Shown here: piece by piece, positions 9,920 through 18,455 of the stretch | Layout of the letters: every line of letters starts with the position of its first letter | Position numbering within the stretch: the first letter of the stretch is position 1 | Assembly (NCBI GenBank): GCA_016190175.1 | Contig: JACPRC010000166.1 | Location: 1 to 33,389, forward strand | Direction of reading: 5' to 3' | Origin: Planctomycetota bacterium | GTDB taxonomy: Bacteria; Planctomycetota; MHYJ01; JACPRB01 | DNA length: 33,389 bases | Program-made: the position numbers and the translations under genes | Notes under the pieces: model-generated | What the model was told of the DNA's origin: nothing | Databases searched by the model: none | The model's input: the letters and a program-made list of their open reading frames with translations, nothing else

Positions 9920-10582
9920 CTACCAGCCGTACTCCTCCGTGATGGGCTCGATGACCATCGACCTCACGAGCGCCTCGCCGAGATCCGAGGACGTCTCCTC
10001 CCAGCTTCCGGAGTAGACGCTTCCGATTTCGAGCGTCATGTCGCCGCGACCGACGGCGCCGGTGATGGAAACCGTGGCGCTGGAACTCCCCTCGTCCGGC
10101 GTGCGGATCTGCCACATGCCGTTCCCTCCCAGCGCGATGTTCGTGAGCTTGGCCGTGAAATTGTGGTTCACGAGCAGGTACTTGATCTTCCCCGTGATCG
10201 TGATCTTCGCGCCGGAGCCGGTCCACTGGGGCGAGACCCGCCAGTCGAAGGTGGTCGTCGTGGCGGAGCCGGTGCTCGTCGTCGCGCGGTTGCTGAGATC
10301 CATGGCCGGCGGGCTCGATCCCGCGTCAAAGGAGACGCTCATCTCCACGAGGCTCGCGCCCCACTCGTCGAGTTTGTCCTGAAGAGCGTCCTCGAAGGTC
10401 GAGGTGAGCCGGTCCTCGGCGGATTCCTCCATGGCGGACTTCCGGGATGCCGACGACCAGGTGTCGGAGAGGACCTCGTTGAAGCTCGATTCGTACAACG
10501 CCTCGATCGGATCGCAGCTCTGGAGAGCGGAGGACCCTGCCGCCATCATGGCGACGAGGAGCCAGTGTCCGGCGTTCTTCAT
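9920..10582 (-). CDS. Putative lipoprotein of unknown function
   Basis: 220 aa. The N-terminus MKNAGHWLLVAMMAAGSSALQSC is a short charged region, a hydrophobic stretch and a lipobox-like ALQSC, so Cys23 is the probable lipidation site. The mature part has an acidic, helical segment (~25-80) and then a beta-rich region with many Thr, Ser and Gly (~80-200). I do not recognise a family. GGAG lies 9 nt before the ATG. It is downstream of, and on the same strand as, the hemerythrin-like gene, with a gap of 105 bp that holds nothing I can identify. Confidence 0.7.
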   Translation of the reverse strand: MKNAGHWLLVAMMAAGSSALQSCDPIEALYESSFNEVLSDTWSSASRKSAMEESAEDRLTSTFEDALQDKLDEWGASLVEMSVSFDAGSSPPAMDLSNRATTSTGSATTTTFDWRVSPQWTGSGAKITITGKIKYLLVNHNFTAKLTNIALGGNGMWQIRTPDEGSSSATVSITGAVGRGDMTLEIGSVYSGSWEETSSDLGEALVRSMVIEPITEEYGW

Positions 10583-10687
10583 CGGAGCATCTCCTTCCGT
10601 CTCCGGAAGACCCGTCCGGTCGCGGAAGGGGCCCGAAAAACGGAATGGGATGTCGCGATCCGTCGGCGGGAGTCGGCGACAATCCGC

Positions 10688-11116
10688 CTACGAGTCCTTG
10701 GGCTTGCGCCGGAACGTGGTGTCCGCGACGATCCGGCTCTCGCGCGCCTCGTGGTCCCGGAGCAGCCCCGTCAGGCCGACGATGTCGGTGACGGAGGGCG
10801 CGCCGCCGGCCGCGATCCTCCGCCGAAGCTCGGTCAGTTTCGACCGGATCGTCTCGTGATCGGCGAGCAGGTCCTCGATCCCGGCGGGATCGTCGCGGTC
10901 GACCATCTCGCGGAGCCCGTCGGGGCCTTCCTCACGCGCGAAGTGGGCTTCGAGGAGATCGTGCAGGTCGTCCAACAGCGGACCGGCCCCGTCCGGCCCC
11001 TTCGCTGCCTCCAGTCTGTCGACGAGCCTCCTCATGGCGAGGTGGTCCTGCTGCAACCGGGGAAGGTGCAGGCGGCGGGTCTCGCCGGTGGGATCGGAGG
11101 ATGGTGCGTCGCTCAT
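10688..11116 (-). CDS. Hemerythrin-like (HHE) domain protein
   Basis: 142 aa from ATG 11116, which follows GGAGG; the track start at 11158 is a GTG ahead of that site. Candidate iron ligands are well placed for a four-helix hemerythrin fold: H25 in LQQDH, H58 and E62 in AHFAREE, H87 in LADHETI, and H122/E126 in LRDHEARE. Such small cytoplasmic proteins bind a di-iron centre and may sense or buffer oxygen or nitric oxide; the precise role here is unknown. It begins 57 bp after the lanthipeptide dehydratase stop on the same strand and could be co-transcribed with it, though I see no functional link. Confidence 0.78.
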   Translation of the reverse strand: MSDAPSSDPTGETRRLHLPRLQQDHLAMRRLVDRLEAAKGPDGAGPLLDDLHDLLEAHFAREEGPDGLREMVDRDDPAGIEDLLADHETIRSKLTELRRRIAAGGAPSVTDIVGLTGLLRDHEARESRIVADTTFRRKPKDS

Positions 11117-11173
11117 GGTGCCGGCAGCCTCCGTCGATCGACGCCGCGATGCTACCACCGCCGCCGGGTCCCA

Positions 11174-14100
11174 TCAAGAACCCATATGGGCGACGGCCGG
11201 ATTCCGGACCGCGCGCGCGCGGCCGATCCGCGCGAGGAAGTCGACCAGGACGAGCTCCTGCGCGCGCGCCGCCGACCGCAGCATCCGGTTCGAGTGCATG
11301 TGGAGGAGGCTCGCCGCCAGCTCCCGCATCGGAACCGCGAGCCGCCCCCGCGCCTCCAGGTCGCGCAACTCGGCGACGACCGGCGTTAGGCGCTCCGACC
11401 GCGCGCGCAGGTGGCGGATCGCGCGCGCCAGCGGATGCGTCCCCTGCTTCGACGGATCGAGGAGCGCCTCCACCGCCGTCTTCTCGTGACGGAACTTCTG
11501 GCCGATCTGCCCGTCGAGGATCCCCCTGCTCCGGAACTCCGCGCGGTACGAATCGCGGATCCGCTCCAGGGCGGCGAGCTTCTCGTCGGATGCGAGGCCG
11601 AGATCGTCCAGGAGCAGGTCCATCCCGAGGAGGGCCAGCCGCCACCGCGCGTCGAGTCCTTCGTCGCCCGGCAGGAGGCCCACGATCGCCGCCGCCGCCT
11701 CGCTGTCGATCCAGAAGAGGCGCTCCGCGGCCGCGACGCCGTCGGGGCCGCCGTATCGCTCGACCTCGCGCTCGTACGTGTCGAGCTGGACTCGGGAGAT
11801 CCGGCCGTCCGCGACGAGCGGCGCGGCGAGACGATGGAGCGCGGGGAGCACCTCGGCGAGCAGGCGCTCGGGCCGCCCGTGGAAGCGCACGCGCAGGTGC
11901 CACTCGGGGTCGCCGTAGCGGACGAAGAACCACCGGTCCGCCGCCCCCGACCGGATCGCGCTCTCGGCGAGCGGCCTCACCAGGTCGCGCAGGACGCCGT
12001 CCGCGGTGGCCGTGCCGCAGTACAGGTTCGCGTGGAGCCATTCGCTTCCCGGCGCGAAGGTGCGCTCCGCGGTCCTGCTCGACGGGGCCGCGAGCGTGCT
12101 CCTCACCGGCGCGCCCGCGCGGAGGAAGGGCACGACGATCTCGTGCACGAAGCGGCCCCCGGGCCCGCGCACGAAGACGTCCTCGGGGCCGGCCGCCATC
12201 TCCTCGAGGGCGACGGCCTCGCGGTCCTTCACAAGGTGGACGAACGTCTCCACGCTCAGGGGATTGTCGAGATCGACGGGGAGCGTCGCGTCGCCGTCCG
12301 CGACGGTGACGAACCGCGGCAGGTGGCGCTCGCGCCGGATCCGCGCGAGGTCGCGGACCTCATCGTTCAGGATCAGCCAGCGCGCGGGCGCGAGGATCGT
12401 GCGGCCGTACCGGACGCGCGGGAGGAACCGCGCGGCCGCGAACGGACCCCAGTCCCACGCGAGCGAGCCCGCCGTGCCCTGGTGCTGGAGCCGGCAGAGG
12501 AACTTGTAGACCCCGAGGCCCGTGGAGCGGTAGTTGTGCGCGTTCGTCATCCGCGGGAGCACCTCGCGGCCGAGCCGCTTCGACCGGAGGACTACGCGGC
12601 CCTCCCGCACGGATACCATGAGGTCCTGGATCGGGATCTGCCGGTCGGCGGGAACGGCGGACGCGCCGAGAAACGGGATCTCGTAGTCGCGCAGCACCGG
12701 GCGCGAGATGACGTTTCCGTGGCGGCCGGCGGGGGCGTGCACGACCTCGGCGAAGATGGCGTCCGGGCGGAGCCGCTCCTCCGCGCGCAGGAAGTCGCGG
12801 ACGCGGGCCAGCAGTCCGTCGTCGAGGTGGCAGAAGCGGCCGAGCATCTGCGCGCCGGAAGGACCGCCGGCGGACTTGAGGTGGAAGCGGAACTCGCCGC
12901 GGTCCACGGCCTCCTCCGACGCCGCCAGAATCGTGCCGAACGCCGAGATCGCGTCCGGGAGCGGCGGCGGCTCTTCCGTGCCCAGGTCCTCGTCCTCAAG
13001 GACGATCTCCGTGGCGCCGCGGCGCTGCGCCTCCTCGATCTTGCGCACGAGCATCGAGCGCCCGGCGTCCCACGCGACGGTGGAGTCGCCGTTGCGCGGG
13101 CCGAACGCGAGACCGGCCAGGAGCGGCGAGGCCTCGGCCGCGGGCGCGGACGACTTCTCGAACCCGACGCCGGCCTCCTCGTCGAGCGCCTCCGCGAGCG
13201 GCACGTCGCGGTCCTGATAGCGCTCGTGGAACCGCTTCGCGAACTCGTCCCACTCCCGGCGGCTCCGTGCGCCGAAAAGGCGGTGCAGCGCGCCGACGCC
13301 GCGCAGGATCTCGCGCGTCACGGCGGGCGCGAGGGTCGCTTCGGCGGCCCTGGAGAGGTCCACCTGGAAGAGCGACGCGTCCGTCTTGACGGAGAATTCC
13401 TCGAGCCGGCGGGCCGTCTCCCGATACCGGTCCGGGGGATTCGAGAGCCCCGCGGCGTCCAGCGCCGCGAGATCGGCGCGCACGCGTTCCAGCCGCTCCG
13501 CGGCGGCCGGGTCGCAGGGGCGGAGCCGCTCGACGAGCCCGTGGATCGGCTCCGGTCCGGTGACGGCGGGGTCGAGGTCGGAGACGAGGATCTGCGCGTC
13601 GACGAGGGCTTCGACGAACGCGCGCGCCTCCTCCGCGGCGATCTCCGGGGTCACGAGGGCCGCGGCGAGCCGCCCCAGCGTGGCGCCCCCGGCGGCGCGG
13701 TCGAGCGTCGCCTCGAGGTGGCCGCTCGCCTCGACTCCGACGAAGCGGAGGACGCGCTTGCCGATCCAGCGCGACTCGTGGTAGCGGAACCGGCCGGCCG
13801 CGCGGTAGAGGCTCGAGTTCGGCCGGAAGACCAGCGCCTCGCGCAGCGCGGGCGTGCGCTCCAGCGAATCCGTGAGCGCCGAGACGTAGCCCATGTCGAG
13901 GCGCGTGTGGCGGCGGACCGCGTCGCCGACGCGAAGCCGCGTCGCGGCGCCGATTTCGCCCAGGGAGCAGCCGGCGAAGAGACCGAACGGCGTCGAGCGG
14001 CCGGCCATCCGCTGGAAGTAGCGGACCAGGGAACGCTCGACCTTGCGCCCGCGTTCGCCCTCCGGCTTCTCCTTCCAGAAACCGAGGCTGGACTCGAGGG

Positions 14101-14254
14101 CGGGGGAGGCGACGAAGAGCGCCTCGCGGACGTCGGGCCGATCGAGGAACGCGGCGAGTTTCGCGCGGTCGCCGTTCCAGCCGACGAGTTCGTCGACGGG
14201 AAGGAGCGGCGTGCGGAGCGCGAAGAAGCCCGCGGGTGCGAAGTCGGGTGTCAT
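11174..14254 (-). CDS. lanB: Class I lanthipeptide dehydratase (full-length LanB)
   Basis: 1026 aa from ATG 14254 (the 1277-aa track ORF runs back into the lanC region). The N-terminal ~780 residues match the glutamylation domain of LanB enzymes (FFALRTPLLPVDEL, RSTPFGLFAGCSLG, TRLDMGYVSALTDSLERTPALREAL, PNSSLYRA). The C-terminal ~250 residues match the SpaB-type glutamate-elimination domain (SEWLHANLYCG, DRWFFVRYGDPEWHLRVRFHG, LDTYEREVERYGG, SNRMLRSAARAQELVLVDFLAR). Family knowledge: it uses glutamyl-tRNA to activate Ser/Thr of the precursor and then eliminates glutamate to give dehydroamino acids. It follows lanC by 11 bp and is last in the modification operon. The length is typical, and no domain is missing. 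Confidence 0.95.
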   Translation of the reverse strand: MTPDFAPAGFFALRTPLLPVDELVGWNGDRAKLAAFLDRPDVREALFVASPALESSLGFWKEKPEGERGRKVERSLVRYFQRMAGRSTPFGLFAGCSLGEIGAATRLRVGDAVRRHTRLDMGYVSALTDSLERTPALREALVFRPNSSLYRAAGRFRYHESRWIGKRVLRFVGVEASGHLEATLDRAAGGATLGRLAAALVTPEIAAEEARAFVEALVDAQILVSDLDPAVTGPEPIHGLVERLRPCDPAAAERLERVRADLAALDAAGLSNPPDRYRETARRLEEFSVKTDASLFQVDLSRAAEATLAPAVTREILRGVGALHRLFGARSRREWDEFAKRFHERYQDRDVPLAEALDEEAGVGFEKSSAPAAEASPLLAGLAFGPRNGDSTVAWDAGRSMLVRKIEEAQRRGATEIVLEDEDLGTEEPPPLPDAISAFGTILAASEEAVDRGEFRFHLKSAGGPSGAQMLGRFCHLDDGLLARVRDFLRAEERLRPDAIFAEVVHAPAGRHGNVISRPVLRDYEIPFLGASAVPADRQIPIQDLMVSVREGRVVLRSKRLGREVLPRMTNAHNYRSTGLGVYKFLCRLQHQGTAGSLAWDWGPFAAARFLPRVRYGRTILAPARWLILNDEVRDLARIRRERHLPRFVTVADGDATLPVDLDNPLSVETFVHLVKDREAVALEEMAAGPEDVFVRGPGGRFVHEIVVPFLRAGAPVRSTLAAPSSRTAERTFAPGSEWLHANLYCGTATADGVLRDLVRPLAESAIRSGAADRWFFVRYGDPEWHLRVRFHGRPERLLAEVLPALHRLAAPLVADGRISRVQLDTYEREVERYGGPDGVAAAERLFWIDSEAAAAIVGLLPGDEGLDARWRLALLGMDLLLDDLGLASDEKLAALERIRDSYRAEFRSRGILDGQIGQKFRHEKTAVEALLDPSKQGTHPLARAIRHLRARSERLTPVVAELRDLEARGRLAVPMRELAASLLHMHSNRMLRSAARAQELVLVDFLARIGRARAVRNPAVAHMGS

Positions 14255-14265
14255 GGTCGTTCCTT

Positions 14266-15555
14266 TCACATGCCGGACAGGAGGAGGACGCGGTCCCAGG
14301 CCGGTTCCACATCCGTCGCCGCGGCCAGGAGCGCGAGCCCGATGCCGGAGACGCCGATCAGCAGGCCCGGCTCGTCGTGCCGGCCGTCGGGTCCCCAGGC
14401 CGAGAAGCCCGCGATTCCCGCGTCCGCGCGGCGGAAACGGAGCGTGCGGTCGAACCACTCGCGGGCCGCCCGGAGGAGGCGCTCGTCGCCCGACGCGTGG
14501 AACATCCGGTTCAGGACGTGGGCGATGCCCGCGGCTCCGTGGCACAGACTCGCGTCGCACACCTTGCCCTCGACCGGCGAGGCCGCGGCCGCGCGGAGGG
14601 CGATCTCGACGGCCTCGCGCTCCCGGCGGGTTTCGCCCATGCGACGCGACGCCTGCAGGAGCGCCGCCGCGATCCCCAGGTCCCCGTAGCACCACGCGAG
14701 TCGCGACGGCTCGGGCGCGACGCCGACGCCGACGATCGCCGGGAAGCAGGGCCCCGCAACCGGCAGCCGTCGAACGAGCAGCCACTCCACCGAGCGCACG
14801 AGCAGGCGCGCCGCCGCGCTCCGGCGGACGTCCGCCGCGACCGCCTCTCCGAGGAACGCGACGACGCCCGCGAGCCCGTGCGCGACGCCGAGATCGAAGT
14901 AGTCGCCGGGCGCCTTCGCGCGCTGCCACGAGCCGTCCCTGGGCGTGGTCCGCCACGCCGCGCCGTCCGCGCTCTCCTCCAGGGCGTCGACGCACCGCTC
15001 GAGGCACTCCCGCGCCTCGGGGAGCGGCAGCCGTTCGAGGGCGTGGACGCCCGCGCCGACGACGCCGTTGATGAGATCGAAGTCGGAGGGCAGCGCGAAG
15101 AGACCCGCTTCAGGGAGATCCTCCATGTCGCCGAGCCCGAGATGCGCCGCAACCCAGGCGATCCCGAGCCCTTCGCCGTACAGGGACGGCGGTCGTGGCG
15201 GCAGCGCCTGCGCGAGCGCGAGCAGTTCGTCGAGCCGGAGCCGCGCCTCCGCGGACTCCCCGCGGTAGTGCCGGAAGATCACTTCTCCGGCGCGCCCGCC
15301 GCCGAGCGAGAGGTCCTCGCACGGGAAGTCCGCGAGCGCGCGGGCGATCTCGTCGACTGCGCGCGCCGCGCGCTCGCCGAGTTCGCCTTCGAGGATGGGG
15401 GCCCACGGCGCGGCAGAGCCGCAACGACCGGGTGACCGGAGGAGAGCCGTGGACCGGGAGACCTGGGGACCGGGAGACCCTGTATCCGACGCGGATCCGC
15501 GCGCGTCGTCGAGGATCTTCTCGCTGCGGCAAGCGGTTGCTCGTGAGCGGCACAT
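14266..15555 (-). CDS. lanC: Lanthionine cyclase (LanC)
   Basis: 429 aa. GGAGGAG, 6 nt before ATG 15555, supports the start. The double-toroid LanC signature is complete: DLINGVVGAG (~160-169), GVAHGLAG with H226, AWCYGD with C289, and LCHGAAGIAH with C338/H339. C289, C338 and H339 are the expected zinc ligands. The enzyme adds Cys thiols to dehydrated Ser/Thr to form lanthionine rings in the peptides encoded directly upstream. The first ~50 residues are Ser/Arg/Pro-rich and unlike usual LanC N-termini, so they may be a lineage-specific extension. It lies 22 bp after lanA2 and 11 bp before lanB. Confidence 0.95.
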   Translation of the reverse strand: MCRSRATACRSEKILDDARGSASDTGSPGPQVSRSTALLRSPGRCGSAAPWAPILEGELGERAARAVDEIARALADFPCEDLSLGGGRAGEVIFRHYRGESAEARLRLDELLALAQALPPRPPSLYGEGLGIAWVAAHLGLGDMEDLPEAGLFALPSDFDLINGVVGAGVHALERLPLPEARECLERCVDALEESADGAAWRTTPRDGSWQRAKAPGDYFDLGVAHGLAGVVAFLGEAVAADVRRSAAARLLVRSVEWLLVRRLPVAGPCFPAIVGVGVAPEPSRLAWCYGDLGIAAALLQASRRMGETRREREAVEIALRAAAASPVEGKVCDASLCHGAAGIAHVLNRMFHASGDERLLRAAREWFDRTLRFRRADAGIAGFSAWGPDGRHDEPGLLIGVSGIGLALLAAATDVEPAWDRVLLLSGM

Positions 15556-15577
15556 GCGCGTCTCCTCCCCGCTCGGA

Positions 15578-15823
15578 TCAGCAGGCGTTCGTGCCGCAGC
15601 TCGTCGGCGTATTCGTGCAGTACACGCAGTTCGTGAAGCCGGCCGTCTGCGGGTTGCCTCCGCCGGTGTCGCCGCCGGTCGTGATGAAGATGATCGGGCC
15701 GGTCAGGGTGATCGCCGATATGAGGGGGAGGAAATATCCGCCGTCGACGCCGGCCATTTCCGCGCCGCTCAGGTCCCGGATCGTCTCGCGGTTCAGGGGC
15801 AACTTCTTGAGGGGGGTGTTCAT
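15578..15823 (-). CDS. lanA2: Lanthipeptide precursor 2
   Basis: 81 aa; GGAGGAG lies 5 nt before the ATG. The leader MNTPLKKLPLNRETIRDLSG, then AEMAGVDGG, is the class I lanthipeptide type found in Bacteroidetes and relatives, ending in a double glycine suited to the C39 peptidase of the exporter. The predicted core of about 52 residues starts YFLPLISAITLTGPIIFITT, then a Gly-rich linker and NPQTAGF, and ends TNCVYCTNTPTSCGTNAC. It has four Cys and several Thr/Ser available for dehydration. The last ~20 residues are almost identical to precursor 1, while the hydrophobic first part differs. Second gene of the minus-strand operon, immediately before lanC. Confidence 0.9.
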   Translation of the reverse strand: MNTPLKKLPLNRETIRDLSGAEMAGVDGGYFLPLISAITLTGPIIFITTGGDTGGGNPQTAGFTNCVYCTNTPTSCGTNAC

Positions 15824-15854
15824 CGTCGCTCCTCCATGAAAAGGGGGCCGGGGC

Positions 15855-15884
15855 GGGATCCCCCGCGTGGCCGCGAGGGATCCC
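15855..15884. repeat. Strong hairpin between the two precursor genes
   Basis: Arms GGGATCCCCCGCG and CGCGAGGGATCCC (one mismatch in 13) flank a TGGC loop in the 73 bp between lanA1 and lanA2. No T-tract follows. It could act as a partial terminator or as a 3' stabiliser raising lanA1 levels over the downstream genes. Confidence 0.45.
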
Positions 15885-15896
15885 TCCGTTCATGCG

Positions 15897-16130
15897 TCAA
15901 CAGGTGGCCGTGCCGCAACTCGTCGGCGTGTTCGTACAGTACACGCAGTTCGTGAAGCCGGCCGTCTGGGGATTGCCGCCGCCGCCGCCACCGCCCGAGC
16001 AACCTTCGAGCAGGAGCAGTGCGGTCGTCGTGAGGGTCCACCATCCGCCGTCGACGCCGGCCATTTCCGCGCCGCCCAGCTCCCGGATCGTCTCCCGGTT
16101 CAGGGGCAGCTTCTTGAGGGGGGTGCCCAT
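15897..16130 (-). CDS. lanA1: Lanthipeptide precursor 1
   Basis: I place the start at ATG 16130 (77 aa), because GGAGG sits 8 nt upstream of it and the leader then aligns end to end with precursor 2; the 86-aa ORF adds nine residues ahead of the Shine-Dalgarno. Leader MGTPLKKLPLNRETIRELGG, then AEMAGVDGG. Core: WWTLTTTALLLLEGC, a run of seven glycines, NPQTAGF, then TNCVYCTNTPTSCGTATC. It has five Cys in total, one of them (EGC) absent from precursor 2. Cleavage after GG by the C39 domain of the exporter is expected. First gene of the minus-strand biosynthetic operon, divergent from the exporter gene across 153 bp. Confidence 0.9.
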   Translation of the reverse strand: MGTPLKKLPLNRETIRELGGAEMAGVDGGWWTLTTTALLLLEGCSGGGGGGGNPQTAGFTNCVYCTNTPTSCGTATC

Positions 16131-16283
16131 CGCCATTCCTCCGTAAAAGGGGTTCATGCGCCGCGAGTACCGCTTCGGCGCCGGGTCGTAGTTCCGCGCC
16201 CGGCCGGCCGTGTTTGAGGAAAAATCGGCGCGCGGCGATTCGCGTCAAACGCCCGGCCGGGAATACGGAATCAGACCGGCGCC

Positions 16284-18455
16284 ATGAGACTCGTCTGCGT
16301 CCGGCAGCAGGATCCGGCCGATTGCGGTGCCGCGGTGCTCGCGACCGTCGCCCGCCACTACGGCAGGCCGATCTCCGTGCAGCAGCTTCGGACCCTGACG
16401 GGGACGGACAGCCGCGGAACGAACCTCCTGGGACTCGTCGAAGCCGCGAGGAAACTGGGATTCGAGGCGCGCGGGGTCCAGGCGGAGATCGAGGCGCTCG
16501 CCGAGATCCCGCTCCCGGCGATCGCCCACCTCCGCGGACCGCAGGGGAACCACTTCGTCGTCGTCCATCGCGCGGATCGCAAACGCGTCACGGTCGCCGA
16601 TCCGGGCGCGGGGATCGAGAAGTGGGATATCGCGGACTTCCGGCGCCTCTGGAGCGGCCATCTCGTGCTGCTCGTCCCGGGCGAGGACCGGCGCGAATTC
16701 GCGGGGCCGAGGGGCCCGATGCGGCGCCTCTTCGATCTCCTGTGGGTCCACAAGGGGACGCTCCTCGAGGCCGTCGGGTGCGCGATCCTCATGACGCTGC
16801 TCGGTCTCGCGGGCTCGCTCTACGTCCAGCAGCTCCTCGACTCGATCCTCGTGCACCAGGGGCGGACGCTCCTCGACGTCGTGGGCGCGGGCATGATCGT
16901 CGTCCTCCTCTTCCGCGTCGTCTTCGGGTCGTTCCGCCACTATCTGGTGGCCCACATGGGCCGCCGGATCGACCTGGGCCTCCAGCGGCGCTTCTACGGC
17001 CACGTCCTGCGCCTCCCGATCTCCTTCTTCGAGTCGCGGCGCGTGGGGGACATCCTCTCGCGGATGAACGAGACGGCGCGGGTCCGCGAGGTCGTCGGCG
17101 GCACCACGGTCTCGCTCGCGCTCGACGGCGTCCTCGTCCTGGGAGGCGCGGCGCTGATGGTCGCGTACTCGCCCGCGCTCGCGCTCGCGGCGCTGGCGAC
17201 GCTCCCGCTCTTCGCCCTCTCCACGTTCGCGCACCTCCCGTGGATGAAGCGGACGCAGCGGCGGATGATGGAGGAGGCGGCGGACCTGCACGCGCGCCTC
17301 GTCGAGGACGTGACCGGCGTCGAGACGATCCGCGCGTGCGGCGCGGAGGAGCACCGCATCGTCCGGACCGAGGCCGCCATGGTCCGCTTCACCAGACAGG
17401 TCTTCCGGAACCAGATGGTCTCGCTCAGCCTGAACGGGCTCGGCCTCTTCGCGGGCGGACTCGCGTCGCTCGCCGTCCTCTGGGTCGGCGGCCATCGCGT
17501 GCTCTCGGGAGAACTGACCGTCGGACAGCTCATGCTCTTCTCGAGTCTCATCGGGATGATGACGGGGCCGGTGGAACGGCTCGCGGGCGTGGTCATGAAC
17601 CTCCAGGACGCGGCGATCGCCCTGGACCGGATGGGCGAGATCCTCGACCTCCCGGCGGAATCCGCGGGGGGCGGGGCGGCGTTCCGCGGGCTCCGCGAGG
17701 GGGTCCGCCTGCGGAACGTCTCCTTCCGCTACGGGTGCCGGGACTTCGTGCTGCGGGACCTCGACCTCGACGTCCCGGCGGGGAAAACGGTCGCCATCGT
17801 GGGGGAGAGCGGCTGCGGGAAGTCGACGCTCTGCAAGCTCCTCGCGGGCTTCCACGCGCCGACGGAGGGGAGCATCCTCGTCGACGGCATGGACGCGCGG
17901 GACTACGACGCCGGGTCCCTGCGGCGGAAGACCGGCTGGGTCCAGCAGGAGCCCTTCGTCTTCAGCGGGACGATCCGCGAGAACATCGCGCTCGGGAGGC
18001 CCGACGCGCCGTTCGAGGAGATCGTCGAGGCGGCTCGCATCGCGCAGCTCGCCGGGTTCGTGGACGGGCTGCCGGAGCGGTACGAGACGAAGATCGGCGA
18101 GCGCGGGACGAACCTCTCGGGCGGGCAGCGGCAGCGGATCGCGATCGCGCGCGCGGTGCTGCGCCGGCCCGACCTCTTCATCTTCGACGAGGCGACGAGC
18201 CACCTCGACACGCGGACCGAGACGGCGCTGCAGGAGGCGCTGCGCGGCGTGCTCGAAGGGCGGACCGCGGTGCTGTTCGCCCACCGCCTCTCCACCGTGC
18301 GGATGGCCGACGTGATCGCCGTCATGGAGCACGGGACGATCGTGGAGCGCGGGACACACGAGGAACTGCTCGCGCTCGGCGGCCGGTACGCGGAGCTCTG
18401 GGCACGCCAGCAGGGCGCGGAGCCGTGGATCCTCATCGACAAGGAGGCCGCATGA
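16284..18455 (+). CDS. lanT: Peptidase-containing ABC exporter (C39, LanT type)
   Basis: 723 aa with the three expected parts in order. Residues ~1-130 are a C39 double-glycine peptidase: QQDPADCGAAVL with catalytic C14, H90 in GNHFVVVH and D106 in DPGAG. Residues ~150-430 hold about six membrane helices of an ABC exporter. The C-terminal ATPase has Walker A GESGCGKST, signature LSGGQRQR, Walker B LFIFDEATSHLD and an H-loop FAHRLST. It removes the leader after GG while exporting the peptide. The gene diverges from lanA1 and overlaps the adaptor gene by four bases (ATGA). All catalytic residues are present. I see no clear Shine-Dalgarno before the ATG. Confidence 0.95.
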   Translation: MRLVCVRQQDPADCGAAVLATVARHYGRPISVQQLRTLTGTDSRGTNLLGLVEAARKLGFEARGVQAEIEALAEIPLPAIAHLRGPQGNHFVVVHRADRKRVTVADPGAGIEKWDIADFRRLWSGHLVLLVPGEDRREFAGPRGPMRRLFDLLWVHKGTLLEAVGCAILMTLLGLAGSLYVQQLLDSILVHQGRTLLDVVGAGMIVVLLFRVVFGSFRHYLVAHMGRRIDLGLQRRFYGHVLRLPISFFESRRVGDILSRMNETARVREVVGGTTVSLALDGVLVLGGAALMVAYSPALALAALATLPLFALSTFAHLPWMKRTQRRMMEEAADLHARLVEDVTGVETIRACGAEEHRIVRTEAAMVRFTRQVFRNQMVSLSLNGLGLFAGGLASLAVLWVGGHRVLSGELTVGQLMLFSSLIGMMTGPVERLAGVVMNLQDAAIALDRMGEILDLPAESAGGGAAFRGLREGVRLRNVSFRYGCRDFVLRDLDLDVPAGKTVAIVGESGCGKSTLCKLLAGFHAPTEGSILVDGMDARDYDAGSLRRKTGWVQQEPFVFSGTIRENIALGRPDAPFEEIVEAARIAQLAGFVDGLPERYETKIGERGTNLSGGQRQRIAIARAVLRRPDLFIFDEATSHLDTRTETALQEALRGVLEGRTAVLFAHRLSTVRMADVIAVMEHGTIVERGTHEELLALGGRYAELWARQQGAEPWILIDKEAA

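Noticed and set aside
11411-14689. 1092-aa plus-strand ORF opposite lanB
   Set aside because: Antisense shadow of a high-GC gene; Arg/Glu/Ala-rich with no domain, while lanB on the other strand is fully conserved.
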